Assembly: GCA_041687455.1 (NCBI GenBank)
Contig: JAWLBY010000001.1
Span: 186,001-250,000 of the forward strand
Direction of reading: 5' to 3'
DNA from: JAWLBY01 sp041687455
GTDB lineage: Bacteria; Pseudomonadota; Gammaproteobacteria; Xanthomonadales; Xanthomonadaceae
Length of the DNA stretch: 64,000 bases
Below, one piece after another: positions 24,886-39,796 of this stretch. The position numbers and the translations under genes are program-made. The number at the start of each line of letters is the position of its first letter. Position 1 is the first letter of the stretch. Below the pieces are notes generated by a model. The model made no database searches and was not told the DNA's origin. It saw nothing but the letters and a program-made list of their open reading frames with translations.

Positions 24886-26877
24886 ATGTTCGAGATCCTG
24901 CCGCTCACGCCCGAGCTGCTTGCCGAACTTGGCGACGAGCTGGGTGGCTGCGATTTCACCGACCCGAGCCAGACCGACTTTCTGGCGAAGGCCACCGCAT
25001 GTGACGTCCAGGCGGCGCCCGGCAATGGTAAGACGACGCTGCTTGCGGCGAAGCTCGCGCTGCTTTCGCGTAACTGGTTGACCCGCAGGCGAGGCGTCTG
25101 CGTGATCTCGCATACCAATGCCGCTCGGACGGAGGTCGAAGACTTGATCGCTCGCCATCCGACCGCGGCGCGGCTGGTGGCCTATCCCCATTTCACCGGC
25201 ACGGTCACGGCTTTCATCAACCAGTACCTTGCCTTGCCTTACCTCCACGGCTTGGGCTGGAGCTTGCGCCAGATTGACGACGACGCCTTCGCTGCAGAGG
25301 TGCTGCGGCGGTATCCCGGTTGGGGCGTCCTCGACAGTCTCGCCAAGAACAAGAAGCTCAAGCTGAAGCGTAGGCTCGAAGAGTGGATCGCGCTCCTCGA
25401 TTTGGATCCGGGTTTCGCGGACACAGGTGCAGAGCCCCGGGCACTCACAGTGCGCTGCCGCAAAGGACAATGGGGCGCCCACACGGATTGCGGAAAGGCG
25501 CTCGAATCCCTCAAGGCCTCGATGGTCAGGAGCGGACTCTATCGCTACGCCGACATGACCGCGCTAGCGTGGCGTGCGCTCCGTGAAAACCCGGCTATCG
25601 CCGAGCGGCTTCGAGATCGCTTCCCGCTCGTCATTCTTGATGAGGCGCAGGACACCCATGGCGAACAGCTCCGACTGCTGGAGCACGTCTTCAAGCAGGA
25701 CGGGACAGCGTTCCAACGCCTCGGGGACAGCAATCAAACGCTTTATGAAGACGATGGAGCAGCCCCGGCATATTGGACACCGGGCCCCGGCTGCATCCCT
25801 CTTGATACGAGCCGCAGGTTCGGCGGGGAGATCGCCTGTTTTGCAAGCCGGCTGACTGCGCGCCAGGCTCAGACCATCGTCGGGCTAGGCTCACGGCCGG
25901 CGTTGCGGGTGATGATCCTGTTCGATGAAGCTTCGATCGGTAGGGTTCTCGGTACCTTCGCCGAAGAAGCACGCGCGCTTTGGGGTGGCGATTGCAGAAC
26001 GCGCGACGTTTGGGCGGTCGCGTCGCGCCACAATCTGGCCGGCAAGAAAGGGGCATGGCGGCCCAAAAGTCTCGTCGACTATCATCCCGCATATCGCAGC
26101 GAAGGTGGCTCTCGCGGGAAGGCTAACCTCCTTTGCCGGCAGTTTCAGAGGGCTGCGGTACACCATGCCGCAGCACGCCCTCCCGCCGAGGTCGGTGAGA
26201 TGCTCGCGGTCGGCATTTCCGGTTTGGCGCGGGCGCACGGGTGGAGATCGGCCAATGATCGTCCGATTACCTCGCACAACGTGTGGGCGGCACTATCGCA
26301 TCGCGATACTGCGTTGCCGCGCGCTGTTCGCCGCCTGCTGCGAGACCACGTGCTTGCCGGCAATGCCGCTTGGGATCACGCTGCATGGCAGGCCTTCTTG
26401 GAACAGTTGTTGCCCCTGTTCGCACCGCCTGCTGAAGGAGCAGAGGCTGATGTCGCCGAGTTTTGCTGTTTCGTCGCCGAACAAAAGGCGGATCCTGCCG
26501 ACCCTGAGCGTCGCTCCACGAAACAGGTGCAGTTCGACGATCTCACATTGCGGCTGGGATCGATCCACTCGGTTAAGGGCAAGAGCGTCGACGGAATTCT
26601 CGTTGTCGAGAGTGAGGTATGGAAAGGCAGCAGAGCAGACGAACAGTGCATCGACCTGAGCACGGTGCTTCCCCGTGCCTTCGGCGTTACCGACCAGCCA
26701 TTCACGGGCGTAGGGCTCACCGCCGCGACAAACGTCTTCGTGGGCGTGACCCGGCCAAGGGAATTGCTCGGTCTTGCGCTACGCAAATCCGAAGCAACGA
26801 CGCTGGTAGGCCCCGCCACGGATCAAGGTTGGAAGCTTGTCGACCTGGTCGCGCAGGCTGCGGAGTTGAAGGAGTGA
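24886..26877 (+). CDS. gajB: GajB-like UvrD/Rep superfamily 1 helicase
   Basis: 663 residues from MFEILPLTPELLAELG, with GGAGGGG upstream. Superfamily 1 motifs in order: I AAPGNGKTT (residues 43-51, Lys49), Ia ISHTNAARTEVEDLI, II LVILDEAQD (Asp252-Glu253), III FQRLGDSNQTLY, V GSIHSVKGKSVDGILV and VI FVGVTRPRELLGL (Arg623). The motif I spelling G-N-G-K-T differs slightly from the usual G-x-G-K-T but keeps the key residues. Known GajB is about 500 residues; the extra length lies between motifs III and V, where a 2B-like insert may sit. It senses DNA ends made by GajA and burns nucleotides in the Gabija model. It is the last gene of the operon. Confidence 0.87.
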   Translation: MFEILPLTPELLAELGDELGGCDFTDPSQTDFLAKATACDVQAAPGNGKTTLLAAKLALLSRNWLTRRRGVCVISHTNAARTEVEDLIARHPTAARLVAYPHFTGTVTAFINQYLALPYLHGLGWSLRQIDDDAFAAEVLRRYPGWGVLDSLAKNKKLKLKRRLEEWIALLDLDPGFADTGAEPRALTVRCRKGQWGAHTDCGKALESLKASMVRSGLYRYADMTALAWRALRENPAIAERLRDRFPLVILDEAQDTHGEQLRLLEHVFKQDGTAFQRLGDSNQTLYEDDGAAPAYWTPGPGCIPLDTSRRFGGEIACFASRLTARQAQTIVGLGSRPALRVMILFDEASIGRVLGTFAEEARALWGGDCRTRDVWAVASRHNLAGKKGAWRPKSLVDYHPAYRSEGGSRGKANLLCRQFQRAAVHHAAARPPAEVGEMLAVGISGLARAHGWRSANDRPITSHNVWAALSHRDTALPRAVRRLLRDHVLAGNAAWDHAAWQAFLEQLLPLFAPPAEGAEADVAEFCCFVAEQKADPADPERRSTKQVQFDDLTLRLGSIHSVKGKSVDGILVVESEVWKGSRADEQCIDLSTVLPRAFGVTDQPFTGVGLTAATNVFVGVTRPRELLGLALRKSEATTLVGPATDQGWKLVDLVAQAAELKE

Positions 26878-27274
26878 GCGGTCCAGTGTCGACCTCGGGG
26901 CTAGGGACGCCGACCAAGCTGATTGGTTTGACGAAGCACACGAAGCACGCACGGCATGAACAGCCGCAAATGCGCGCGTTGACTTTCTGCTTTTCGCCTT
27001 CCACAGCTCTCGCCGAATGACTGTTTATGGCCGGATGTCGCCGGTCACGCTCCTGCCGGTTCTGGGCGGTTGACTGGCAAAGCCGGGCAGGTCCGTTGGC
27101 GAAGCCGGTGAGTTCGGCTGCCAGCGACGAGCAATTCGGCTAGCCAAACACGGTCACATCTCGGGAGATCCCTACAAATGGTGTAGGGAGGACAGCCTGC
27201 TCGCGACACCCGCCGCTTCCGCTCACCCCCGGTGCGCTACGCTTGCCCGCGGTGCCCTGCCCTTCGGAGCGCGC
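26878..27274. other. Right boundary of the defence island
   Basis: 397 bases with no gene. It contains the right inverted repeat (27076-27101), a short hairpin TCCCTAC-N7-GTAGGGA (27169-27189), and the ribosome binding site of the SRAP gene. Base composition returns to the host level near 27200. Confidence 0.55.
27076..27101 (-). repeat. Right copy of island-flanking inverted repeat
   Basis: The reverse complement matches 20917-20942 at 24 of 26 positions. The two copies face each other across 6.1 kb that contains exactly the four defence genes. Confidence 0.6.
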
Positions 27275-27967
27275 ATGTGCGGTCGCGACACCGCGTTCTA
27301 CACCTGGCGTGACGTCCATGCGTTCTCGCAACCGCTGGTGCTGGCGACGCCGGAGGTCGATCCGGAGCCGCGCTACAACCGCGCACCGACCGATCCCGGC
27401 TGGGTGCTGGTCGCGGCGCCTGAGCTGGTCGCCGGCGGTGGCGCCGAGGCGCGCGAGATGCGCTGGGGACTGATTCCATCGTGGGCGCGCGACAGCCGGC
27501 TCGGTCTGTCGACGATCAATGCGCGGGTCGAAACCGCCTGCAGCAAGCCGACCTTCCGCCATGCGTGGAGACATCATCGCTGCCTGGTGCCGGCATCGGG
27601 TTACTACGAATGGCAGACGCTGGCCGACGGCAAGTCGAAGCAACCGTATTTCGTCCATGCCGCCGATGCGCCGGTGCTGATGTTCGCCGGACTGTGGGAC
27701 CGCTGGCGGGCACCGGACGGCCACGTCGTCGACAGCTACAGCATCGTCACCCAGCCGGCCCGCGGCGCCACCATCGACCTGCATGACCGGATGCCGCTGG
27801 TGCTGCCGCGCGAACGGCTGCACGACTGGCTGTACTGCGACGCGCAACAGGCGGTTGCGCTGGCGCAGGCGGTCGAACCGCCGCCGCTGGCATTCCATCC
27901 GGTCGGCAAGGCGGTCGGCAACGTGCGCAACCAGGGGCCGTCGCTGATCGCACCGCTGGCCGGCTGA
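27275..27967 (+). CDS. yedK: SRAP-family abasic-site DNA-protein crosslinker (YedK/HMCES-like)
   Basis: 230 residues starting with Met-Cys, as required for the catalytic Cys2. The other SRAP residues are seen: Asn82 in STINARVET, Glu112 in SGYYEWQ and His170 in LHDRMP. Known proteins form a thiazolidine crosslink with abasic sites in single-stranded DNA and protect the fork. Codon use looks host-like. It sits directly after the island boundary; whether that is chance or reflects a link to the defence genes cannot be told from sequence. Confidence 0.93.
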   Translation: MCGRDTAFYTWRDVHAFSQPLVLATPEVDPEPRYNRAPTDPGWVLVAAPELVAGGGAEAREMRWGLIPSWARDSRLGLSTINARVETACSKPTFRHAWRHHRCLVPASGYYEWQTLADGKSKQPYFVHAADAPVLMFAGLWDRWRAPDGHVVDSYSIVTQPARGATIDLHDRMPLVLPRERLHDWLYCDAQQAVALAQAVEPPPLAFHPVGKAVGNVRNQGPSLIAPLAG

Positions 27968-28226
27968 CGCCGGCCCCGGCACGTCGCTGCGAACGCGGAT
28001 TGGCGGCAGCGCCGATGACTTCGGCGCGATCCGCCGCTGACTGCCGGCCGCACACGGTCCGGTGCTACCGCATCCGGGCCCAGCGCCGGACATCCGGCCC
28101 CGGCCGCGACCCCGCTGCAGTTCAGCCGCGCCGCGGCACCCTTGGACCGCGGAACTGGATGCCGCCCCGGCCGGCTGCGCCGGTGCGGGGCGAAGCGATG
28201 CGCAAGCCCGGAGATTCCGACCACGC

Positions 28227-30226
28227 ATGACGCGCCATTCGACCGACCCGGATGTTCGTTCGGCCTGCGCCGCCGCCGATCGCCCGCGCATCGTCATCGA
28301 CGCCGTGTCGCCGTGCGTCGATGGCGGCCGCTTTCCGGCCAAGGCGATCGTGCGGCAGACGCAGACCGTGTCGGCCGATATCTTCATGGACGGTCACGAC
28401 CGGATGCGCGCCGAACTGCTGTGGCGGCATGCGTCGCAGCATGACTGGAACGTCGAGCCGATGCAGCCGCTCGGCAACGATCGCTGGGCGGCGAGCTTCG
28501 TGCCGCGGAACACCGGCCTGCACCTGTTCGCGATCCGTGCCTGGCAGGACCGCTGGGCCAGCTACTGCAACGAGCTGAGCAAGAAGTATCACGCCGGTGT
28601 GCCGATCGCGGTCGAACTGCACGAGGGGCAGTTGCTGATGCAGGCGGCTGCCGAGCGCGACCACGAAGTCGCCGCCGAGCTGGCCGGCCTGATCTGCGGG
28701 CTCGACGGCGCCAGCGAACAGCAGGCAGTGCCGGTACTGCTCGACGCGCGCACTGCCGAACTGATGCACCACCTGGACCACCGGCCGTTCCAGGTCGCGA
28801 TCGAACCGCTGCCGATCGACGTCGAACGGACCGCGGCCGGTTTCGCCGCCTGGTACGAACTGTTTCCGCGCTCGCAGAGCCACTCGCCGCAGGTGCACGG
28901 CACCTTCGACGACGTGATCGCCCGGTTGCCGGCGATCCATGCGATGGGTTTCGACGTGCTGTACTTCCCGCCGATCCATCCGATCGGCCGGACTCATCGC
29001 AAGGGCCGCAACAACAGCCTGCGTGCCGAGCCGGGCGATCCCGGCAGCCCGTATGCGATCGGCGGCGAGCACGGCGGGCATGACGCGATCCATCCCGAAC
29101 TCGGCGATTTCGATGCATTCCAGCGGCTGCGTGCAGCCGCCGCGACCTATGGCATCGAGCTGGCGCTCGATTTCGCGATCCAGTGTTCGCCGGATCATCC
29201 GTGGCTGCGCGAGCATCCGGACTGGTTCGCGTGGCGGCCCGACGGATCGATCCGCTACGCCGAGAACCCGCCGAAGAAGTACGAGGACATCGTCAACGTC
29301 GATTTCTACGCGCCGACGGCGATTCCCGGCCTGTGGCTGGCGCTGCGCGACGTGGTCGCGTTCTGGGTCGAGCAGGGCGTCCGCACCTTCCGGGTCGACA
29401 ATCCGCACACCAAGCCACTGCCGTTCTGGCAGTGGCTGATCGCCGACATCCGCAGCCGCCACCCGGACACGATCTTCCTGTCCGAGGCGTTTACCCGGCC
29501 GGCGATGATGTACCGGCTGGCCAAGATCGGTTTCGCGCAGAGCTACACGTACTTCATCTGGCGCAACCACCGACAGGAACTGACCGACTACCTGGCCGAA
29601 CTGGCCCATGGCCCAGCGAAGGATTTCTTCCGGCCGCATTTCTTCGTCAACACGCCGGACATCAATCCGCGCTTCCTGCAGACCTCGGGCCGCCCCGGCT
29701 TCATGATCCGCGCCGCGCTGGCGGCGACCCTGTCGGGGCTGTGGGGCATCTGCAGCGGATTCGAGCTGTGCGAGGCCGAGCCGATCGCCGGCAAGGAGGA
29801 ATACCTCGACTCGGACAAGTACCAGATCAGGCCGCGCGACTGGACTGCGCCGGGCAACATCATCGGCGTCATCACCCGGCTCAACCACCTGCGCACCGAC
29901 AACCCGGCGCTGCAGACGCACCTCGGCATCCGCTTCCATGACGCCGGCAACGACCAGGTGCTGCTGTTCTCGAAGGCCACCGATGACCGCCGCAACATCG
30001 TGCTGGTGGCGATCAGCCTCGACCCGTTCCACGGCCAGCACGCGCAACTCGAACTGCCACGCAGCGAGTTCGGCTTCGCAACGGACGAGCCGCTGGAAGT
30101 CGACGAACTGATGCGCGGACTGCACTTCGTCTGGGCCGGCCAGCGCCAGCACTGGTTCTTCGATCCGCAGGAACTGCCGTTCGCGGTGTTCCGGCTGCAA
30201 CCGCCGTCTCCGCAGGAGCTTGCGGC

Positions 30227-30230
<4 letters not shown>
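28227..30230 (+). CDS. glgE: GlgE: alpha-1,4-glucan:maltose-1-phosphate maltosyltransferase
   Basis: 667 residues from MTRHSTDPDVRSACAA, a typical GlgE length. The N-terminal beta-sandwich (IVIDAVSPCVDGGRFPAKA) and helical S domain precede the GH13 barrel. Nucleophile Asp391 lies in FRVDNPHTKPLPFW and acid/base Glu420 in FLSEAFTRP, with NTPDINPRFLQ downstream. The enzyme extends linear alpha-1,4-glucan with maltosyl units from maltose-1-phosphate, which the maltokinase part of the next protein would supply. The stop overlaps the treS start by four bases (ATGA). It is the first gene of a seven-gene cluster. Confidence 0.95.
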
Positions 30231-35765
<5,535 letters not shown>

Positions 35766-35874
35766 TCGCTGCCGGGAGTGGTCACTTGGTGGCGGTCGCC
35801 CCGGCGTCGCCGTCGGCCGCTGCGCAGCGCCGGCATGCGATCCCGCGAACATCCAACTGCGCGGACCGGCGGCG

Positions 35875-37992
35875 ATGAGCGAGCGCCGCCACGACGATCG
35901 TCTGCAGGCCGGTTCGCCGTATCCGCTCGGCGCGCATTTCGATGGCCGCGGCACCCATTTCGCGGTCTACGCCGAGCATGCGGCACAACTCTACCTGTGT
36001 TTGTTCGATCCGCAGGGCCGCCACGAGACGCGGCTGAAGATGCCCGACTGCATCGACGGCATCTGGCACGGCTACCTGGAGGGCTGCCAGCCCGGCCAGT
36101 TGTACGGCCTGCGCGCCGACGGGCCGTACGAGCCGGAGCGCGGCCACCGCTTCAACATCCACAAGCTGCTGCTCGATCCCTATGCACGCGGCATCGCCGG
36201 CCAGGTGCGCTGGCATGACGCGCTGTACGGCTACCGGATCGGTGCACGCAGCGCCGACCTGTCGTTCGACCGCCGCGACAGCGCGCAATACATGCCGAAG
36301 GCGGTCGTGGTCGGCGCCGACGACTTCGACTGGGGCCACGATCGTCCGCCGCGCCGACACTGGAGCGACACCGTCATCTACGAGCTGCACGTGCGCGGCT
36401 TCAGCAAGCGGCGCGACGATCTGCCGCCGGAGATCCGCGGCACGTTCGGCGCCCTCGGCCATCCGAAGACGATCGAGTACCTGCACCGGCTCGGCATCAC
36501 TGCGATCGAACTGCTGCCGGTGCATGCATTCGTCCGTGACCGCGCACTGCTCGAACGCCACCTGACCAACTACTGGGGCTACAACACACTGGCATTCTTC
36601 GCGCCGGATCCGGCCTATCTGTCGGACGGCTCCCGGGCGCAGATGAAGTGGGCGATCCGGCAACTGCACGAAGCCGACATCGAGGTGATCCTCGACGTCG
36701 TCTACAACCACACCTGCGAAGGCAACGAACTCGGTCCGACGCTGTCGTGGCGCGGGCTGGCCAACGCCAGCTACTACCGGCTGCTGCCGGACAACCCGCG
36801 CCACTGCATCGACGACACCGGCTGCGGCAACACGCTGAACATGGCCCACCCGCGGACCGTGCAGATGGTGCTCGATTCGCTGCGGCACTGGGTCGCCGAG
36901 TACCGGGTCGACGGATTCCGCTTCGATCTGGCCGCCGCGCTCGGCCGCCGCCCGGAAGGTTTCGATCCGCACGGCGCGTTCTTCACCACCGTGCTGCAGG
37001 ATCCGCTGCTGTCGCAGGTCAAGCTGATCGCCGAGCCGTGGGACATCGGTCCCGGCGGCTACCAGCTCGGCAACCATGCGCCCGGTTTCTGCGAATGGAA
37101 CGACCGCTTCCGCGACGACGTCCGCGGCTTCTGGACCGGCCGACCCAGCCTGCGCGGTGCCTTCGCCGCCCGGCTGCAGGGCTCGGCCGAGCTGTTCGAT
37201 CGGCGCCGCCAGCGGCCATGGGTCAGCATCAACTTCATCACTGCCCACGACGGTTTCACGTTGCACGACGTGGTCAGTTACGCAGCCAAGCACAACGAGG
37301 CCAACGGCGAGGACAACCGTGACGGATCCGACGCCAACGAAAGCCACAATTGGGGCGTAGAGGGACCGACCGACGACCCGAAGATCGTCGCGCTGCGCGA
37401 GCAGATCAAGCGCAACCTGATCGCGACGCTGCTGTTCTCGCACGGCACGCCGATGCTGCTGGCCGGTGACGAGTTCGGCCAGACCCAGCACGGCAACAAC
37501 AATGCCTACTGCCAGGACAACGAGATCAGTTGGCTCGACTGGTCACGGCTGGCCGACGACGCCGGGCGCGACTTCGCCGAGTTCGTCGGCCGGATGATCC
37601 GGCTGCGCCGCCGCCACCGGCTGCTGCAGGGTCACTACTTCCAGCACGGCCGGATCGAATTGCGGCCCGGCCTCGCCGACATCGGCTGGTTCGACGAGCG
37701 CGGCCATCCGATGACCGAGCAGGCCTGGCAGAACCCGGCCGCCCACCTGCTGGTGCTGCGGCGTGCCGGCCGCCGCGACAGCGGCGACGTCGAAGTGTTG
37801 CTGCTGCTGTTCAACGCCGATGCCCGTGGCCACCGCTTCCGGCTGCCGGAGCCGGCGTTCGACTACCGGGTGCTGGTCGATACCCGCCGTCCGGAGCGGC
37901 ACGAAGAAGCGGTCGGCGACGAGCTCGACGTCGCCGCCCACAGCCTGTTGCTGCTGGTCGCGCGGATCGCCGACACGGAAGGCAGACAGTGA
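35875..37992 (+). CDS. glgX: Glycogen debranching enzyme GlgX (isoamylase type)
   Basis: 705 residues. It has an N-terminal CBM48 (SPYPLGAHFDGRGTHFAVYA), a GH13 barrel with DVVYNHTCEGNE, nucleophile Asp351 in FRFDLAAALGRRPEGFD, acid/base Glu387 in LIAEPWDIGPGGYQ and FITAHDGFTLHD. It hydrolyses short alpha-1,6 branches, as TreX does in trehalose-forming gene sets. The TGA overlaps the GTG start of treZ (GTGA), which ties debranching to trehalose release. Confidence 0.94.
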   Translation: MSERRHDDRLQAGSPYPLGAHFDGRGTHFAVYAEHAAQLYLCLFDPQGRHETRLKMPDCIDGIWHGYLEGCQPGQLYGLRADGPYEPERGHRFNIHKLLLDPYARGIAGQVRWHDALYGYRIGARSADLSFDRRDSAQYMPKAVVVGADDFDWGHDRPPRRHWSDTVIYELHVRGFSKRRDDLPPEIRGTFGALGHPKTIEYLHRLGITAIELLPVHAFVRDRALLERHLTNYWGYNTLAFFAPDPAYLSDGSRAQMKWAIRQLHEADIEVILDVVYNHTCEGNELGPTLSWRGLANASYYRLLPDNPRHCIDDTGCGNTLNMAHPRTVQMVLDSLRHWVAEYRVDGFRFDLAAALGRRPEGFDPHGAFFTTVLQDPLLSQVKLIAEPWDIGPGGYQLGNHAPGFCEWNDRFRDDVRGFWTGRPSLRGAFAARLQGSAELFDRRRQRPWVSINFITAHDGFTLHDVVSYAAKHNEANGEDNRDGSDANESHNWGVEGPTDDPKIVALREQIKRNLIATLLFSHGTPMLLAGDEFGQTQHGNNNAYCQDNEISWLDWSRLADDAGRDFAEFVGRMIRLRRRHRLLQGHYFQHGRIELRPGLADIGWFDERGHPMTEQAWQNPAAHLLVLRRAGRRDSGDVEVLLLLFNADARGHRFRLPEPAFDYRVLVDTRRPERHEEAVGDELDVAAHSLLLLVARIADTEGRQ

Positions 37993-39746
37993 CGGCGCCG
38001 CCGCGGCCGATCGGCGCGGTCCGCCAGCCGGACGGCCGCACCCGCTTCCGGCTCTGGGCGCCGGCGGCACGGACGGTCGAACTGGTGCTCGATGGCCGGA
38101 CGCTGCCGATGCAGGCCGAAGCCGGTGGCTACCACGCGCTGGAACTCGACTGTCCGGTCGGCAGCCGCTACCGCTTCCGGATCGATCGCGACCAGCAGGT
38201 ACCGGACCCGGCCTCGCGCGCACAGGCCGACGACGTGCACGGCGACAGCCTGGTCGTCGATCGGTCGGCCTATCGCTGGCGGGTGCCGGACTGGACCGGC
38301 CGACCGTGGACCGGGATGGTCGTGATGGAACTGCATGTCGGCTGCTGCGGCGGCTTCGACGGCGTCGCGGCGCAACTGCCGCGGCTTGCCGCGCTCGGCA
38401 TCACCGCGATCGAGCTGATGCCGGTCGCCGATTTCTCCGGCCGCCGGAACTGGGGCTACGACGGCGTGCTGCCGTTCGCACCGGCCGGCGCCTACGGCAG
38501 CCCGGAACAACTGAAGTCGCTGGTCGACCGCGCGCACGAGCTCGGGATGTGTATCCACCTCGATGTCGTCTACAACCACTTCGGTCCGGAAGGCAACTAC
38601 CTGCCGCATTACGCGCCGCAGTTCTTCGTGCCCGACAGCCATTCGCCATGGGGCGCCGCGATCGATTTCCGCGCCCGGCCGGTGCGCGACTTCTTCACCG
38701 CCAATGCACTGTACTGGCTGCACGAATTCCGCTTCGACGGCCTGCGCTTCGATGCCGTGCATGCGATCGAGCCGGCCGCCTGGCTGGACGAGATGGCGGC
38801 GATCGTGCGCGCCTCGATCGAACCCGGCCGCCACGTCCATCTGGTGCTGGAAAACGAACGCAATGCGGTCGGTCACCTCGACCGCGGCTTCGACGCACAA
38901 TGGAACGACGATTGCCACAACACGCTGCACGTGCTGCTGACCGGCGAACACGAGGGCTATTACGCCGACTATCGGCACGACCCGCTCGACCAGCTCGCAC
39001 GCTGCCTCGGCGAGGGCTTCGTCTATCAGGGCCAGCGCACGACCCGCGGCCATCGCCGACCGCGAGGCGAACCGAGCGCCGGCCTGCCGCCGCACTGCTT
39101 CGTGCTGTTCCTGCAGAACCACGACCAGATCGGCAACCGCGCGTTCGGCGAACGTCTGATCGAGCTGGCCGACGAGCGGGCACTGCGCGCGGCGATCGTG
39201 CTGCAGTTGCTGTCGCCGCAGATCCCGCTGCTGTTCATGGGCGAGGAATTCGGCTGCCGGCAGCCGTTCCTGTATTTCACCGACTTCCACGATGCGCTGG
39301 CCGATGCGGTGCGTGACGGCCGCCGACGCGAGTTCGCCGCGTTCGCCGAGTTCGAGGATCCGCGCGTGCGCGAATCGATCCCGGACCCGAACGACGAGGC
39401 GACGTTTCGTCGCAGTTGTCCGGACTTCGCCGCTGCGGCGGACCCGGCCAATGCGCGCTGGGTCACGCTGTACCGCGACCTGCTGGCGATCCGCCGCGAG
39501 CGCATCGCGGCGGCGCTCGGCGAGTGCCGCAGCGGTGGCGTCGAGCGCGTCGGCGAGCGTGCGCTGCTGGCCCGCTGGCAGCTCGGCCCGCGCGAACTGG
39601 CGATCGCGGTCAACCTCGCTGGCGAATCCTGCGCAGTCACGTCCTGTAGCGGCGAGCTGCTGTATGAGAGTGCCGAAGGCGGCTGGTCGCAGGCGCAGGA
39701 GTGTCGGCTGCCGGCATTTTCGAGCGTGGCGTTCCTGCGCGGCTGA
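37989..39746 (+). CDS. treZ: Maltooligosyltrehalose trehalohydrolase
   Basis: 585 residues from a GTG at 37989 with GGAAGG upstream; longer upstream frames run through glgX and are rejected. CBM48 (RFRLWAPAARTVELVLDG) is followed by the GH13 barrel with nucleophile Asp255 in LRFDAVHAIE, Glu288 in LVLENERNAV and FLQNHDQIGNRAFGERL. It releases trehalose from the chain end rearranged by TreY. Confidence 0.94.
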   Translation: MTAPPRPIGAVRQPDGRTRFRLWAPAARTVELVLDGRTLPMQAEAGGYHALELDCPVGSRYRFRIDRDQQVPDPASRAQADDVHGDSLVVDRSAYRWRVPDWTGRPWTGMVVMELHVGCCGGFDGVAAQLPRLAALGITAIELMPVADFSGRRNWGYDGVLPFAPAGAYGSPEQLKSLVDRAHELGMCIHLDVVYNHFGPEGNYLPHYAPQFFVPDSHSPWGAAIDFRARPVRDFFTANALYWLHEFRFDGLRFDAVHAIEPAAWLDEMAAIVRASIEPGRHVHLVLENERNAVGHLDRGFDAQWNDDCHNTLHVLLTGEHEGYYADYRHDPLDQLARCLGEGFVYQGQRTTRGHRRPRGEPSAGLPPHCFVLFLQNHDQIGNRAFGERLIELADERALRAAIVLQLLSPQIPLLFMGEEFGCRQPFLYFTDFHDALADAVRDGRRREFAAFAEFEDPRVRESIPDPNDEATFRRSCPDFAAAADPANARWVTLYRDLLAIRRERIAAALGECRSGGVERVGERALLARWQLGPRELAIAVNLAGESCAVTSCSGELLYESAEGGWSQAQECRLPAFSSVAFLRG

Positions 39747-39796
39747 GTGGGCGCGCCACGCCAGCGTCCAGCGGGCCGAACCGAACGGGCTGACGG

